A stretch of DNA of 64,000 nucleotides from Serripes groenlandicus (GCA_031761405.1 JASEVX010000001.1:47539102-47603101); one strand, 5' to 3'. Positions 22,601-37,400 are shown, counted from the stretch's first letter. Numbers and translations are program-made. The notes: a model not told the origin generated them from the letters alone.

Positions 22601-25600
22601 AGATTACTTGTTTAAAATTGATAATTAATGTGCATCCTCTAAAATGATTGGTGGAGCTTTCAAGGGGAGGCTCCAGCTCTTATTGTCTGGTGTAATTTTA
22701 ATATTATTTGTAAACCAATCACCTTGGCAATTTGTTTGTTTGACCACATTGATAACAGATTGTGTAATTTAACTTGATTACACACATGTATATAAGAACA
22801 GAAACATTGCGAGAAACTGAAACTGTTTTTAGCTCACCTGAGCTTTGCTCAAGGTGAGTTATTGTGATCGCCTTTTGTCCGGCGTCCGTCGTCCGTCGTG
22901 CGTCGTGCGTCAACTTCTTCTCCTCAGTAACCAGTGGGTCAATTTGGATGAAACTTCACAGAAAGCATCCTCTCAATGACCTCACCAGAATTCCTTCAAA
23001 TTTTTGGGATCCATGCAAAATTCTGGTTTCCATGGCAACGCAACCGAAAAAACTTCAAAATTCTTCTTCTCCCGAATTGGTTGGCAGATTTTCAAATAAT
23101 TTTGTAGAAATGTTCCTTGGATGACCCTCTATCAGATTCCTTCAAGCCGTGTTGATTGGTCGAAAAACATGGCCGCCAGGGGGGGCGGGGCTATTTTGCC
23201 TTATATGGCTATAGTGAAAACTTAAAAAATCTTCTCCTCCGAAAGTGTAAGGCCGATTTTCAAATAATTTTGTAGAAATGTTCCTTGGGTGGACCCTCTA
23301 TCAGTTTCTTCAAGCCATGTTGATTGGTCAAAAAAACATGGCCACCAGGGGGGGGCGGGGCTATTTTGCCTTATATGGCTATAGTGCAAAACTTAAAAAA
23401 TCTTCCTCCTCCAAAAGTGTCAGGCCGATTTTCAAATAATTTTGTAGAAATGTTCCTTGGGTGATCCTCTATCTGATTCCTTCAAGCCATGTTGATTGGT
23501 CAAAAAAACAATGGCCGCCAGGGGGCGGGGCTATTTTGCCTTTTATGGCTATAATGAAAACTTAAAAAATCTTCTCCTCCATAAGTGTCAGGCCGATTTT
23601 CAAATAATTTTGTAGAAATGTTTCTTGGGTGACCCTCTATCAGATTCCTTCAAGCAATGTTGATTGGTCGAAAAACATGGCCGCCAGGGGGCTGGGGCTA
23701 TTTTGCCTTATATGGCCAAAGTATAAACTTAAAAAATCTTCAACATCTTCTCCTCAGTAACCAGTGGGTCAATTGGGATGAAACTTCACAGAAAGCATCC
23801 TCTTAATGACCTCACCAGAATTTCTTCAAATTTCTTGGGATCCATTCAGAATTCTTGTTTCCATGGCAACGAAACGAAAAAAACTTCAAAATTCTTCTTC
23901 TCCCCAAACTGGTGGCAGATTTTCAAATAATTTTGTAGAAATGTTCCTTGGATGAACCCTCTACCAGATTCCTTCAAGCCATGTTGATTGGTCAAAAAAC
24001 ACGGCCGCCAGGGGGGCGGGGCTATTTTACCTTATATGGCTATAGTGAAAACTTAAAAAATCTTCTCCTCCGAAAGTGTCTGGCTGATTTTCAAATGATT
24101 TTGTAGAAATGTTCCTTGGGTGACCCTCTATCAGATTCCTTGAAGCCATGTTGATTGGTCGAAAAACATGGCCGCCAGGGGGGGCGGGGGCGGGGCTATT
24201 TTGCCTTATATGGCTATAGTGCAAACTTAAAAAATCTTCTTCTCCAAAAGTGTCGGCCCGATTTTCAAATAATTTTGTAGAAAATGTTCCTTGGATGACC
24301 CCACTTTCAGATTCCTTCAAGCCATGTTGATTGGTCAAAAAACATGCCGCCAGTAGGCAGGGCTATTTTGCATTATATGGCTATAGTGAAAACTTAAAAA
24401 ATCTTCTCCTCCAAAAGTATCTGGCCGATTTTCAAATAATTTTGTAGAAATGCTCCTAGGGTGACCCTCTATCAGATTCCTTCAAGCCAAGTTGATTGGT
24501 CGGAAACTATGGCTGCCAGGGGGCGAGGCTTATATAGCTAAAGTGAAAAAAAAAAAAATCAGGTGAGCGATTCAAGGGCCATCATGGCCCTCTTGTTTAT
24601 TTTCATGTACTATGATGTAGCAAGTTTTTGCTACTGACTTTTTTGGGCAGGTTGCAAGTTCCCATTTTAAGTAGCTTTGCTACTGCTTTTTTTTAACCCT
24701 TGGGCTATTACTGAGATCTGCCAAGATTTTGAAAACATGGGGTTCCATGGCCCACTGGATCTATTCTCAGGGGGGGGTTTCTGAAAAAGGGGAAGGGGCC
24801 TGGGGCCTTTGAGAAGGGGAAAATTTCGCGGCGTTTTAGAAAAAAAAAGGGAAACAATTGTAAACTAGTATAATGTGCATGTTTAACTTTTATCATTACA
24901 AAGCCACCTGTCTATTTTTCATGTTCTTGAACTCCCTCCACTAGATTGTCATAATCCAGTCCACTCAAACTATACCACTGTCAAGGGTCGAAATTGGCAA
25001 GATTTTTTACTGCTATTTTTTTGTTACTTGCTAAATGAGAAAACAACTTTAATTTTAAGCAACACAATGTGAACTACAATACACTGTTATGGTCAATCAT
25101 GAATGTAATGTAAACATGGTCCAAAACATGCTGTGAAGAGAAGCTGCTGAGACTGTCAGATATACAGCATAGTCTAGAAACTGTGTTTCAATTTTTGGCT
25201 CCATATGGCAAAGTATGGGGTCTTTTCTGTTTTAGTCAAAAAAACAACCATCTTGTCACAGCAGTTATTGGGTCATATTCTCTAAGGGCAACATCAGCAA
25301 CTTTATTCTCATCAAAATATCAAGTATTTCAGCACCAAGCCTACCCCTCAAGTCAAATTTTATTCTCTTCATTGTGGAAAGATAAATGAGATTTAAGCTA
25401 ATGTTCAAAAGTTAAATAAGGTAAAAAAAAAACCTGATTGTCATCCCACTTTGTCTGGCTACAGTTGTCTCAATTTCTGTAAACAAACATACATGTATCT
25501 TCATCCACTGGACCCATTTTAACCAAACTCCACAGAAATGTTCCTTTGGAGGACTGTTCTCTTCAAGAATTATTATCTGGTNNNNNNNNNNNNNNNNNNN

Positions 25601-28445
25601 NNNNNNNNNNNNNNNNNNNNNNNNNNNNNNNNNNNNNNNNNNNNNNNNNNNNNNNNNNNNNNNNNNNNNNNNNNNNNNNNNNNNNNNNNNNNNNNNNNNN
25701 NNNNNNNNNNNNNNNNNNNNNNNNNNNNNNNNNNNNNNNNNNNNNNNNNNNNNNNNNNNNNNNNNNNNNNNNNNNNNNNNNGTGGGGTTGAGTAAATATA
25801 ATTTGAAAGTCTTCTCCTCCGAAACTGTAGGTCTGGTTTCAAGATAATTTGGCTGAATTGTTCCTTAAGTAATCCTCTACAAAAAGGGGGTAAAAGTGCA
25901 AACTTTAAATGCTCTTCTGCTTTGAAAGTGCTTGTCTGATTTCAATATAATTTGGCAGAAATGTTCCTCAGATCTATTCAAATTTGAAAATGTTCAAACC
26001 GTAATTAATAAACACGGTTGCCACTTCTCGGCCAGGCGACATCAGAAAAGGTGTTAAATGATATAACTTTAAAATTCTTATGCTCTGATGATTTTTCAAG
26101 CCATATTGATTGCTTGAAAAACATGACCTCCTGGCAACATCAGAAATGGGGGTAACATTTTGAAATTCTCTGACTACTAATTTAAACATAAATTAGCAGA
26201 AATGTTCTTCTCATGACTAAACAAATGGTCTTACTTTGTATGCCTGTATGGTCCAAATAAAGTAAAGACTAGTAATGGTCCTGTTTTTGAATGCAATGTT
26301 TGTTTAACTGCAGTGTGAAGGATGGTGTATTTCGACAGTACAATGGCGGCAGACAGGAGCGAGAATTAATCATGTTTATAGATGACAAAAAGTGGTCAGA
26401 TGTAGAGCCAGTCTCAGGATGGTTTGCTCCAGACTCAATACAGTAAGTGGTAGTCCAGTTTGATATTTGCTAGACCTTTTTACCAACTATCCTGAATACA
26501 TTGCAATAATTGGAAATTTTGAGGATGTACTTTAACTACCGGTAATTATACCCCCAGAAAACAAAGTTTTGGGGGGGTATATAGGAGTCACTGTGTCTGT
26601 CGGTCGGAAGCCATATTTTGTCCGGCCTATTTGTTACAAACAACTGGGTGGAATTCAATAAAATTTTACATAAAGCTTCTATACCAAGAGGAGATGTGCA
26701 TATCCTAAAGGGGTTACAATTGCATGATATTTTACAGAGTTATGGCTCTTTTACTTGTTAAGTTGTTGGTCATATTTCGTCCCAAGTCATATTTTGTGCG
26801 GCCTATTTATTACAAACCACTAGGTGGAATTCAATAAAATTTTACATGAAGCTTCTATACCAAGAGAAGATGTGCATATCCTATAGGGGTTACAATTGCA
26901 TGATATTTTACAAAGTTATGGCCCTTTTACTTATTAAGTTGTTGGTCATATTTTGTCAATATTTTGTCCGGCCTATTTCTTACAAACCACTGGGTGGAAT
27001 TCAATAAAATTTTACATGAAGCTTCTATACCAAGAGGAGATGTGCATTTCCTAAAGGGGTTACAACTGCATGATATTTTACACAGTTATGGGCCTTTTAC
27101 TTATTAAGTTGTTGGTCATATTTTGTCCATATTTTGTCCGGCCTATTTCTTACAAACCACTGGGTGGAATTCAATAAAATTTTACATGAAGCTTCTATAC
27201 CAAGAGGAGATGTGCATATCCTAAAGGGGTTACAATTGCATGATATTTTACAGAGTTATGGCCCTTTTACTTGTTAAGTTGTTGTTCATATTTCGTCCCA
27301 AGTCATATTTTGTGCGGCCTATTTCTTACAAACCACTAGGTAGAATTAAAAAAAAAATTACATGAAGCTTCTATACCAAGAGGAGATGGGCATATCCTAA
27401 AGGGGTTACAATTGCATGATATTTTACACAGTTATGGCCCTTTTACTTATTAAGTTGTTGGTCATATTTTGTCCATATTTTGTCCGGCCTATTTCTTACA
27501 AACCACTGGGTGGAATTCAATAAAATTTTACATGAAGCTTCTATACCAAAAGGAGATGTGCATATCCTAAAGGGGTTCAATTGCATAATATTTTACAGAG
27601 TTATGGCCCTTTTTAGCTCACCTGAGCTTTGCTCAAGGTGAGTTATTGTGATCGCCTTTTGTCCGGCGTCCGTCGTCCGTCGTGCGTCAACTTCTTCTCC
27701 TCAGTAACCAGTGGGTCAATTTGGATGAAACTTCACAGAAAGCATCCTCTCAATGACCTCACCAGAATTCCTTCAAATTTTTGGGATCCATGCAAAATTC
27801 TGGTTTCCATGGCAACGAAACCGAAAAAACTTTAAAATTCTTCTTCTCCCGAATTGGTTGGCTGATTTTCAAATAATTTTGTAGAAATGTTCCTTGGGTG
27901 ATCCTCTATCAGATTCCTTCAAGCCATGTTGATTGGTCAAAAAACATGGCCGCCAGGGGGCGGGGCTATTTTGCCTTTTATGGCCAAAGTGAAAACTTAA
28001 AAAATCTTCAACATCTTCTCCTCCGTAACCAGTGGGTCAATTGGGATGAAACTTCACAGAAAGCATCCTCTTAATGACCTCACCAGAATTCCTTTAAATT
28101 TTAGGGATCCATGCAGAATTCTGGTTTCCATGGCAACGAAACGAAAAAAAATTCAAAATTCTTCTTCTCCCAAACTGGTTGGCAGATTTTCAAATAATTT
28201 TGTAGAAATGTTCCTTGGATGACCCTCTACCAGATTCCTTCAAGCCATGTTGATTGGTCAAAAAACACGGCCGCCAGGGGGGCGGGGCTATTTTGCCTTA
28301 TATGGCTATAGTGAAAACTTAAAAAATCTTCTTCTCCAAAAGTGTCAGGCTGATTTTCAAATGATTTTGTAGAAATGTTCCTTGGGTGACCCTCTATCAG
28401 ATTCCTTCAAGCCATGTTGATTGGTCGAAAAACATGGCCGCCGGG

Positions 28446-28479
<34 letters not shown>

Positions 28480-31400
28480 GCAAACTTAAAAAATCTTCTT
28501 CTCCAAAAGTGTTGGCCTGATTTTCAAATAATTTTGTAGAAATGTTCCTTGGATGACCCACTTTCAGATTCCTTCAAGCCATGTTGATTGGTCAAAAAAC
28601 ATGGCTGCCAGTAGGCAGGGCTATTTTGCATTATATGGCTAAAGTGAAAACTTAAAAAATCTTCTCCTCCAAAAGTATCTGGCCGATTTTCAAATAATTT
28701 TGTAGAAATGTTCCTAGGGTGACCCTCTATCAGATTCCTTCAAGCCAAGTTGATTGGTCGGAAACTATGGCTGCCAGGGGGCGAGGCTTATATAGCTTAA
28801 GTGAAAAAAAAATAAAAAATCAGGTGAGCGATTCAAGGGCCATCATGGCCCTCTTGTACTTATTAAGTTGTTGGTCATATTTTGTCAGGCCTATTTCTTA
28901 CAAACCACTGGGTGGAATTCAATAACATTTTGCATGAAGCTTCTATACCAAAAGGAGATGTGCATATCCTAAAGGGGTTCAATTGCATAATATTTTACAG
29001 AGTTATGTCCCTTTTACTTATTAAGTTGTTGGTCATATTTTGTCCGGCCTATTTCGTACAAACCACTTTGTGGAATTCAATAACATTTTACATGAAGCTT
29101 CTATACCAAGAGGAGATGTGCATACCCTAAAGGTCTTACAATTGCATGTTATTTTACAGAGTTATGGCCCTTTTACTTATTAAGTTGTTGGTCATATTTT
29201 GTCCGAAGCCATATTTTGTCCGGCCTATTTATTACAAACCACTGGGTGGAATTCAATAACATTTTACATGAAGCTTCTATACCAAGAGGAGATGTGCATA
29301 TCATAAAGATTTTACAATTGCATGTTACTTTACAGAGTTATGGCCCTTTTGTTGGTCAGTCGGAAGCCATATTTTGAGTCAAGGTGCTGTTTTGGGGGTA
29401 TTTATCACCTTCAGTGATATTTCTAGTTAATTTAAAAGTAAATTACTTTTTAATTGACTCAAGCTCAGTTAAAATACAAGAAATTTCCATTAAACCAATG
29501 CATATATTGGACCAAATGTATCAAACAAGTGTAAAGTAATTTTGTTTTCGATACTCACTGTAAGTCTTTGCAGTTAATACATTTCCCCTTTTGTCAAGTC
29601 TATTTAGAAACTGTACCAAGGAGGGCGGCCATTACTACCATTTCTAAAGTCTTTGCAGCAGATGACTTTGAAAATATCTGGTCCAAAATAAGGTTGACCT
29701 CTAAAGGCTCATAATAATCAATTTCTCCATTTGCCACAATGTTTTTAACTTTTTGCGGTAATTATACCTTCATTTATATAGATTTTCCGGGTTTTGGCCA
29801 ACATGAAGAAATTACTCATTAGAGTCGTTTGCTGAAGAGGCTTAACAAAAATATATGGTTAAAGCTGATAAGTCAATGATTATGTCTCCCCCATACATGG
29901 GGGTGACATATTGTTTTTGCCTGTTCCGTCCTTCCGCCTGTCACACTTGTTTCCGCTCATTTACTGAAGAACACTTGGGTGTAGGAACTTCATACTTGGT
30001 ATGCAGGTTGGTCATGACCAGTAGCTGACCCCTATTGATTTTGATGTCAGAAGGTCAAAGGTCAAGGTCATGGTGACCTTGTGAGGTAAAAAGTGGTTTC
30101 CGCTCAATAACTGAAGAATGCTTGGGCCGAGAAACTCCATACTTGGTATGCAGGTTGGCCATGCCCAGTAGAAGACCCCTATTGATACAGTACATCTAAA
30201 GTCAAGGTCACAGTGACCTTGAGCTGAAAGGTCACAGTGACGATGAGCTGAAAAATCGTTTTTGCTTGGGCCCAGGAACTTCATACTTGGTGTGCAGGTT
30301 GGTCACTACCAGTTAATGACCTCTATTGATTTTGAGATCACTAGATCAAAGGTCAAGGTCACAGTGGTCAAGGTCACATCCATCATACTTGTTTCCGCTC
30401 AATAACTGAAGAACCCTTGGGCGTAGGAACTTCATACTTGGTATGCAGGTTGGTCATGACCAGTAGATGACCCCTATTGATTTTGATGTCAGAAGGTCAA
30501 GGTTATGGTGACCTTGTGAGGTAAAAAATGGTTTCCGCTCAATAACTGAAGAACGCTTGGGCCGAAGAACTCCTTACTTGGTATGAAGGTTTGCCATGCC
30601 CAGTAAAAGACCCCTTTTGATTTTGAGGTCAGTACATCTAAAGTCAAGGTCACAGTGACAATGAGCTGAATTTTTTTTCGCTTAATGGCTTTAGCCATGG
30701 AACTTAATACTTGGTGTGCAGGTTGGTCACCCCCAGCAGATGACCCCTATTGATTTTGAGGTCACTAGGTCAAAGGTCAAGGTCATGGTAACCTTCAGCT
30801 GAAAAATGGTTTCCGCTCAATAACTAAAGAATGCTTATGTCGAGGAACTTCATACCTGGTGTGCAGGTTGGTCCTAATCAGTAGATAAAACTATTGATTT
30901 TGTTTGATTTTGAGGTCACAAGGTCAAAGGTCAAGGTCACAGTCACCTTAAGTTTAAAAATGTTTTTTTCTCAATAATTCAAGAACGCTTATGTCCAGGA
31001 ACTTCATACTTGGTGTGCAGGTTAGTCCTAACCTGTAGATGACCCCTATTGAATTTGATGTCAGTAGGTCAAAGGTCAAGGTCATGATGACCTTGGGCTG
31101 AAAAATGGTTTCCGCTCAACTGAAGAATGCTTGGGCCCAGGAACTTAATACTTGGTGTGCAGGTTGGTCACTACCAGCACATGACCCTATTGATTTTGAG
31201 GTCACTAGATCAAAGGTCAAGGTCATGGTAACCTTCAGCGGTTTCCGCTAAATAACTAAAGAATGATTATGTTGAGGAACTTTATACTTGGTTTCACACA
31301 TTCATCCTAACCAGTAGATGACTCCTATTGATTTTGAGGTCACAATGTCAAAGGTCAAGGTCACATTAACATTCACCTGAACAAATTGATTTTGACTCCA

Positions 31401-34400
31401 TCATTTCTTTTCGTCCCCTATGACCAAACAAATGGGGAGACAAGCGCTTTTTCAAAAAAGCAATCTCTAGTTTAAATCTTCTTTTCACAGGATGAGTATG
31501 GTTGGACTTTTTTTTAGAGCTGCAATGAGGATCAGGGTATGTCTTTATCAAAACATATTTCCCAGTACTACACAATTCACCTCCCCTGTAGGCCATTTTA
31601 ATCACATATTTCACACATGTCACATAGCAAGGATCATGGGATTAAACCCTTTTCCTCATAAAGATGCATTATGCAAATCTGCAGCAGATGATATTTGAAA
31701 ACATTGTGACAATAGGAGAAATTGCTCAATACGATTATTCTATTTGTCACATTTTTTTCAACTCTATTCACTAATTATTCTTGCATTTATAGAGATATTC
31801 CATATTTTAAAATTTGATTTTCAAAGTCGTCTGCTACAGATTTGTTGTATGTTGGGAAGGGTTAAAATGTTATAGGTTCACATAGAGAAAACGTTATGAT
31901 GGGGGTAATTTACTCTTCTTTTGGAAATAGGTGAATTTCAACCCAACATGGTATTTCCTTGGAATACATCATAATATTTTTTGAAAACATTTAGATTGCA
32001 TGATACATTTCAATCTGAAACTGTAATCCTGACTATAACTCTTAATATAATGACAATTACAATGGTTCTTGAAAAGGTCTCAAGTGAAAATAGTTATAAT
32101 CTGCTGCTTCCAGTTTCAATAAAGAATTGGTCAACATCAAGTTATTTTGTGACAGTATGAATAAACATTATCCTAACATATTATATTGTAATATATCTAT
32201 AGGTGCTACCTATTTAAGGGAAAAGCCCCATGAAATGTTTAAAAGAAAATTATACAGCATAATTTGACCATAAATATTGATTTAAAAATTATTAACTAGA
32301 CAATGATAATGTTCAATTTGTGGTTTTTTGCCTGGCCACTATATATTAGGAATTCATATTGATGATGTATGGAAAATAATACATATAATGATAAATCCCA
32401 GTGATTTTGTTACGTAAATTGTGAATGGGTAAGGTACCAGGAAAATTGACGTTATCATGATGTTTACATCACAGAAAGCTATTGCAATGATTTTAATAAA
32501 TCATATTTAACATTGACTTGAGTCTCAAAATATGCAGCTTATCTCTTTTCCACATGAAATGAAATTCACATCAGCCAGCAATTTGAATTGGCCGCCATTT
32601 TGTTTGCTTCTAACACGCGGTTAAATTGAATAGACAAAATAGGTAAAAATTTAATGAAATATCAACTAACTCCCTATACTTTTTGTATGTATAATATATA
32701 TAATTATTTCGTTAAATATTTGACTCAGTAAAAAGGCGACAACTGGATGAATATACGTTATTTTAAAATGTAAACAAAGGCGACGGGTCGAGAATTTTAT
32801 ATTCTTCTGTCAGAAAATCAAGTTAAAAAGTTAAAATTATGCTAGATGGCAAGAAATGTTTGTAATTGTGAATGGGTCCATTTAACGGTACCATCTATAG
32901 AAGGAAAAAAATGGCTGAATTATTTTATACACTTTTATATATCATTTTTTGTTTGGATACATTTTTATAATGTAATAAAGTGTACACAAATTGTAACATA
33001 TTTAATATACATCAATCAATATGGATTTTAAGAACAAACTTGTAACAATAATTTTCAATTGGTGTAAGTTTCATAGATTAATGTATTATTTTTTTCCCCA
33101 TCTTTTCCTGCATATTACCTGTGTTACAACAAAAACAACACCTTTTGTTTAATATATCTACGCTCAAAGTCAAATGTACAGTTAAAATGTCACCATAAAG
33201 CAAAACTGACATTCAGGACTGTTTACAAATAACAGAGACCTAACAGCAAGTCATTGTTACTATTTTCCAGTCACACAATTTTGTAGAATGACATCTCTTG
33301 TTTTACGAAGAAATATTCGATAAGCATAGTTAATATTTAGCTTATAGAAAAACACAGTACATTGTATCACGCCTGATGTCTGCTTCCTGGAGTCATAACC
33401 TACTCATGCTGTTTGTGTGGAAAAATCTCAAAGGCAGAAACCGCTCATCACAGGATTTGAACCGAGGACTTTTGGTACAAAAGGTCGACACTGCACCACT
33501 GTAATCCACTGCTCTTTTTTATTATGACTGAATATGTGTGATTTGTTTTACAGGCCTTCTATACATTGATGACAGAAGAATATGGAATTCCTGAGTGGGG
33601 CTGTTACTGTATATTTGCTGTTATTACTATTGTTGCTGGTCTGCTTCTAGGACTAGTAAGTTATTTCCCTTTGTTAGCTCGCCTATTCGAAGAAATAGGG
33701 GAGCTTATGTTATCACGTTGGCGTTGGCGTCCGCGTTGCCAGCTTGGTCAAACCTTTGCGTGCAAGGCCTTTTCTCAGACACTGTGTATGCTGTTGCTTT
33801 GAAACTTCACACACTTATTCAGGATCATTAGGGGACCTTGTATGTCAAGTCCCATAACTCTGGAATGGATTTTGACTGAATTGTGCCCCTTTTTGGACTT
33901 AGAAATTTGGTCAAACCTTTGCATGCAAGGCCTTTTCTCAGACACTGTGTATGCTGTTGCTTTCAAACTTCACACACTTATTCAGGGTCATTATGGGACC
34001 TTGTATGTCAAGTCCCATAACTCTGGAATTGATTTTGACTGAATTGTGCCCCTTTTTCGACTTAGAAATTTGGTCAAACCTTTGCGTGCAAGGCCTTTTC
34101 TCAGACACTGTGTATGCTGTTGCTTTGAAACTTCACACACTTATTCAGGATCATTAGGGGACCTTGTATGTCAAGTCCCATAACTCTGGAATGGATTTTG
34201 ACTGAATTGTGCCCCTTTTTGGACTTAGAAATTTGGTCAAACCTTTGCGTGCAAGGCCTTTTCTCAGACACTGTGTATGCTGTTGCTTTCAAACTTCACA
34301 CACTTATTCAGGGTCATTAGGGGACCTTGTATGTCAAGTCCCATAACTCTGGAATGGATTTTTTTCAAACATTTGGATTTTTTTCTTTTTCTTTTCTTGT

Positions 34401-37400
34401 ATTTTTCAATTTTGCGTTTAGCTCAACGTTAAAGTTTCGATTTTTTTTTTTCTCAATAAGTACTAGTTCTAGGGCTTTCATATTTTTTGGGGTAAAACAT
34501 TTTTTTTTTGCTGGATTTTGAAAATTGGGCATAGCTTCTTCATATTTTGTTGGATTAATTTCATTTTTTTTTTTTAATTTTCTTGTATTTTTGAACTTTG
34601 AGCATAATCTTTTTTTTATGACCCCACGGAATCTCCGATTCGGGGGGCATATAGTTTTTGGCCTGTCTGTTGGTCTGTCTGTCTGCACAAAAAAAACTTT
34701 AACCTTGGCCATTACTTTTGAACCATAACAGGTACGGCTACCATATTTCACATGTGTATTCCTTGTGACATGACCTTTCTGTCAGTACCAACATTTTTGA
34801 CCTTGCGACCTTGACCTTTGACCTAGAGGTTGCCATTCTCGAAAAAAACTTTAACCTTTGCCATTACTTTTGAACCATAACAGATACGGCTACCATATTT
34901 CACATGTGTATTCCTTGTGACATGACCTTTCTGTCAGTACCAACATTTTTGACCTTGCGACCTTGACCTTTGACCTAGATGTTGCCATACTAAAAAAAAC
35001 CTTTAACCTTGGCCATTTCTTTTGAACCATAACAGGTACGGTTACCATATTTCACATGTGTATTCCTTGTGACATGACCTTTCTGTCAGTACCAACATTT
35101 TTGACCTTGCGACCTAGATGTTGCCATTCTCGAAACAAACTTTAACCTTGGCCATTACTTTTGAACCATAACAGATACGGCTACCATATTTCACATGTGT
35201 ATTCCTTGTGACATGACCTTTCTGTCAGTACCAACATTTTTCACCTTGCGACCTTGACCTTGACCTAGATATTGCCATTCTTGAAAAAAACTTTAACCTT
35301 GGCCATTTCTTTTGAACCATAACAGGTATGGCTACCATATTTCACACGTGTATTCCTTGTGACATGACCTTTCTGTCAGTACCTTGCGACTTTGACCTTG
35401 ACCTAGATGTTGCCATTCTCGAAAAAAACTTTAACCTTGGCCATTACTTTTGAACCATAACAGGTATGGCTACCATATTTCACATGTCAGTACCAACATT
35501 TTTGACCTTGCGACCTTGACCTTTGACCTAGATGTTGCCATTCTCGAAAAAAACTTTAACCTTGGCCATTACTTTTGAACCATAACAGATACGGCTACCA
35601 TATTTCACATGTGTATTCCTTGTGACATGACCTTTCTGTCAGTACCAACATTTTTGACCTTGCGACCTTTACCTTTGACCTAGATGTTGCCATTCTCATT
35701 TTTTTTTTTAACCTTCCCCACTACTTTTGAACAATAACAGGTAATGCTACCATATTTCACATGTGTATACCTTGCGACCTTGACCTTTGACCTAGATGTT
35801 GCCATTGGGGGGCATCAGTGTTTCACAAACACATCTTGTTTTTTTTGTTTTTTTTCTTGAATTTTGGAACTTTGTGTTCAGCTCAATTTTTTTTTTTAAA
35901 TTTCTTGTATTTTTTTTTTTTTTTTTTTATTATTTCTTGTTTAAAAATAATTGTGTTTAGCTCAATGTTAGAGTTTTGTTTACTTTTTGTCTTTTACACT
36001 TGCCTTGATAGTCAAACTAGGGGACACAGTGAGACATTTAATTACGCGTAATTCTTGTCTTTCTTTTGTAAATTCAATTTAAATTATTCCACTTTTGGAT
36101 TTTGGACTTTATACCCATGCTATAACTGTTCTGAAGTAGGCCCTGATAGACGATATCCCTGATAGACGATATCCCTGATAGGCGAGCTATATTGACCTCC
36201 GACAACTCTTGTTATTTATTAAAAATACTGACGCCTCTGCAGCAGACGGCTTTTTGAAAACATAGTGACAAAAGAAGAAATTGCTCAAAACGAACAATTT
36301 CTCCTTTTGCCACAATGTTTTCAACTTTTCGTAATAGGTTATCCATTCAATTATAGAGATTTTCTATGTTTTGACAAAATAAAGTCGTCTGCTGCAGAAT
36401 TGTTGTATGAGGGAAAGGGTTAAAGAAAAAATTGACAAAAGGAGAAATTGTTCATCATCTGCATGTTCTCCTTTTTGCCACTTTTTCAACATTTTCATTT
36501 ATAGATTTTTCAATATTTTTTCCTATGTTTTTTCAAGTCATCTTCTGATAAATAAGAAAATATGTTCGTGAGTGAATGAGTGTAAGTTTCTTAAATGTAA
36601 TTGTAGTTCAAAATATCATAAATGAATAGAGTGGAAAATGTTGTGAAAAAATATAAGCAATTTCTCCTTTTGCCACTCTGTTTTAAAAAGTCATCTGCTG
36701 CAAATGCATCAGTATACGTCTGCAAGTTATAATGGGTTTAAGTATGCATTTCGATCATGATAATAATTTATTGTGAAACCTGAAAATTGCGGGTTCTCGA
36801 ATGATAATATATAATGTGTCTGTTTTCAGTTATTGGTGTGTGTTTGTGACTTTATGTGGCCACCCAAGCAGTTTCCTCCTGCAATACCCCAGGAATTGAT
36901 GAACCCAGCAAGAGATCAAGTATGTTTATCTGTTAATTGGAGTTGTATCTAAACTTCTTGAGCTTCAATTTCACCTCTACAGGCATGTGTGGAAGCATTT
37001 GAACACTTTTGAAAGCATTTATGCAAAAGAAGAAATGACGATTTTGCCTAATATGGCTATAGTGAAAACTTTAAAAATCTTCTTCTCCAAAAGGATTCTG
37101 CAAATTTCCAAATAATATTGTAGAAATGATCCTTGGGTGACCCTCTCCCTCTATCAGATATCTTCAAGCTATGTTGATTGGTAAAACACATAACCGCCAG
37201 GTGGCAGATCTTCTTTGCAATATGTTGCAAATTCTCCAAAATTATCGAGCCGATTTCCAAATAATTTTGTAGAAATGTTATTGTGTTTGGTATGACAAAT
37301 CACATCACTTAATCAGATAGGCAATCCAGTGCCATAGAAATTAATTCCATGCAGAACTCTGGATCCCATGGCAACCAAAGGATTAAAAAAAAAAAAATGA

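Larger units (their letters stand above)
26547..29426 (+). mobile_element. Helitron-like family C element in TMX1 intron 3, containing a family A copy
   Basis: Left end TATACCCCCAGAAAACAAAG with TTTTGGGGGGGTATA (palindrome), lead GTCTGTCGGTCGG, then units of about 170 bp (GTCCGGCCTATTTCTTACAA, CACTGGGTGGAATTCAATAA, GAGTTATGGCCC). Right end: GTTTTGGGGGTATTTATC, hairpin ATCACCTTCAGTGAT, ATTTCTAG then TT. A family A copy (27613-28856) sits inside one unit. Confidence 0.85.

Noticed and set aside
25538..25842. Open frames across the N gap
   Set aside because: They consist of untranslated N; no information.
33566..34292. Several open frames with repeated CVQGLFSDTVYAVALKLHT
   Set aside because: These follow the 163-bp family B unit and occur in both strands; the real coding part here is TMX1 exon 5 only.
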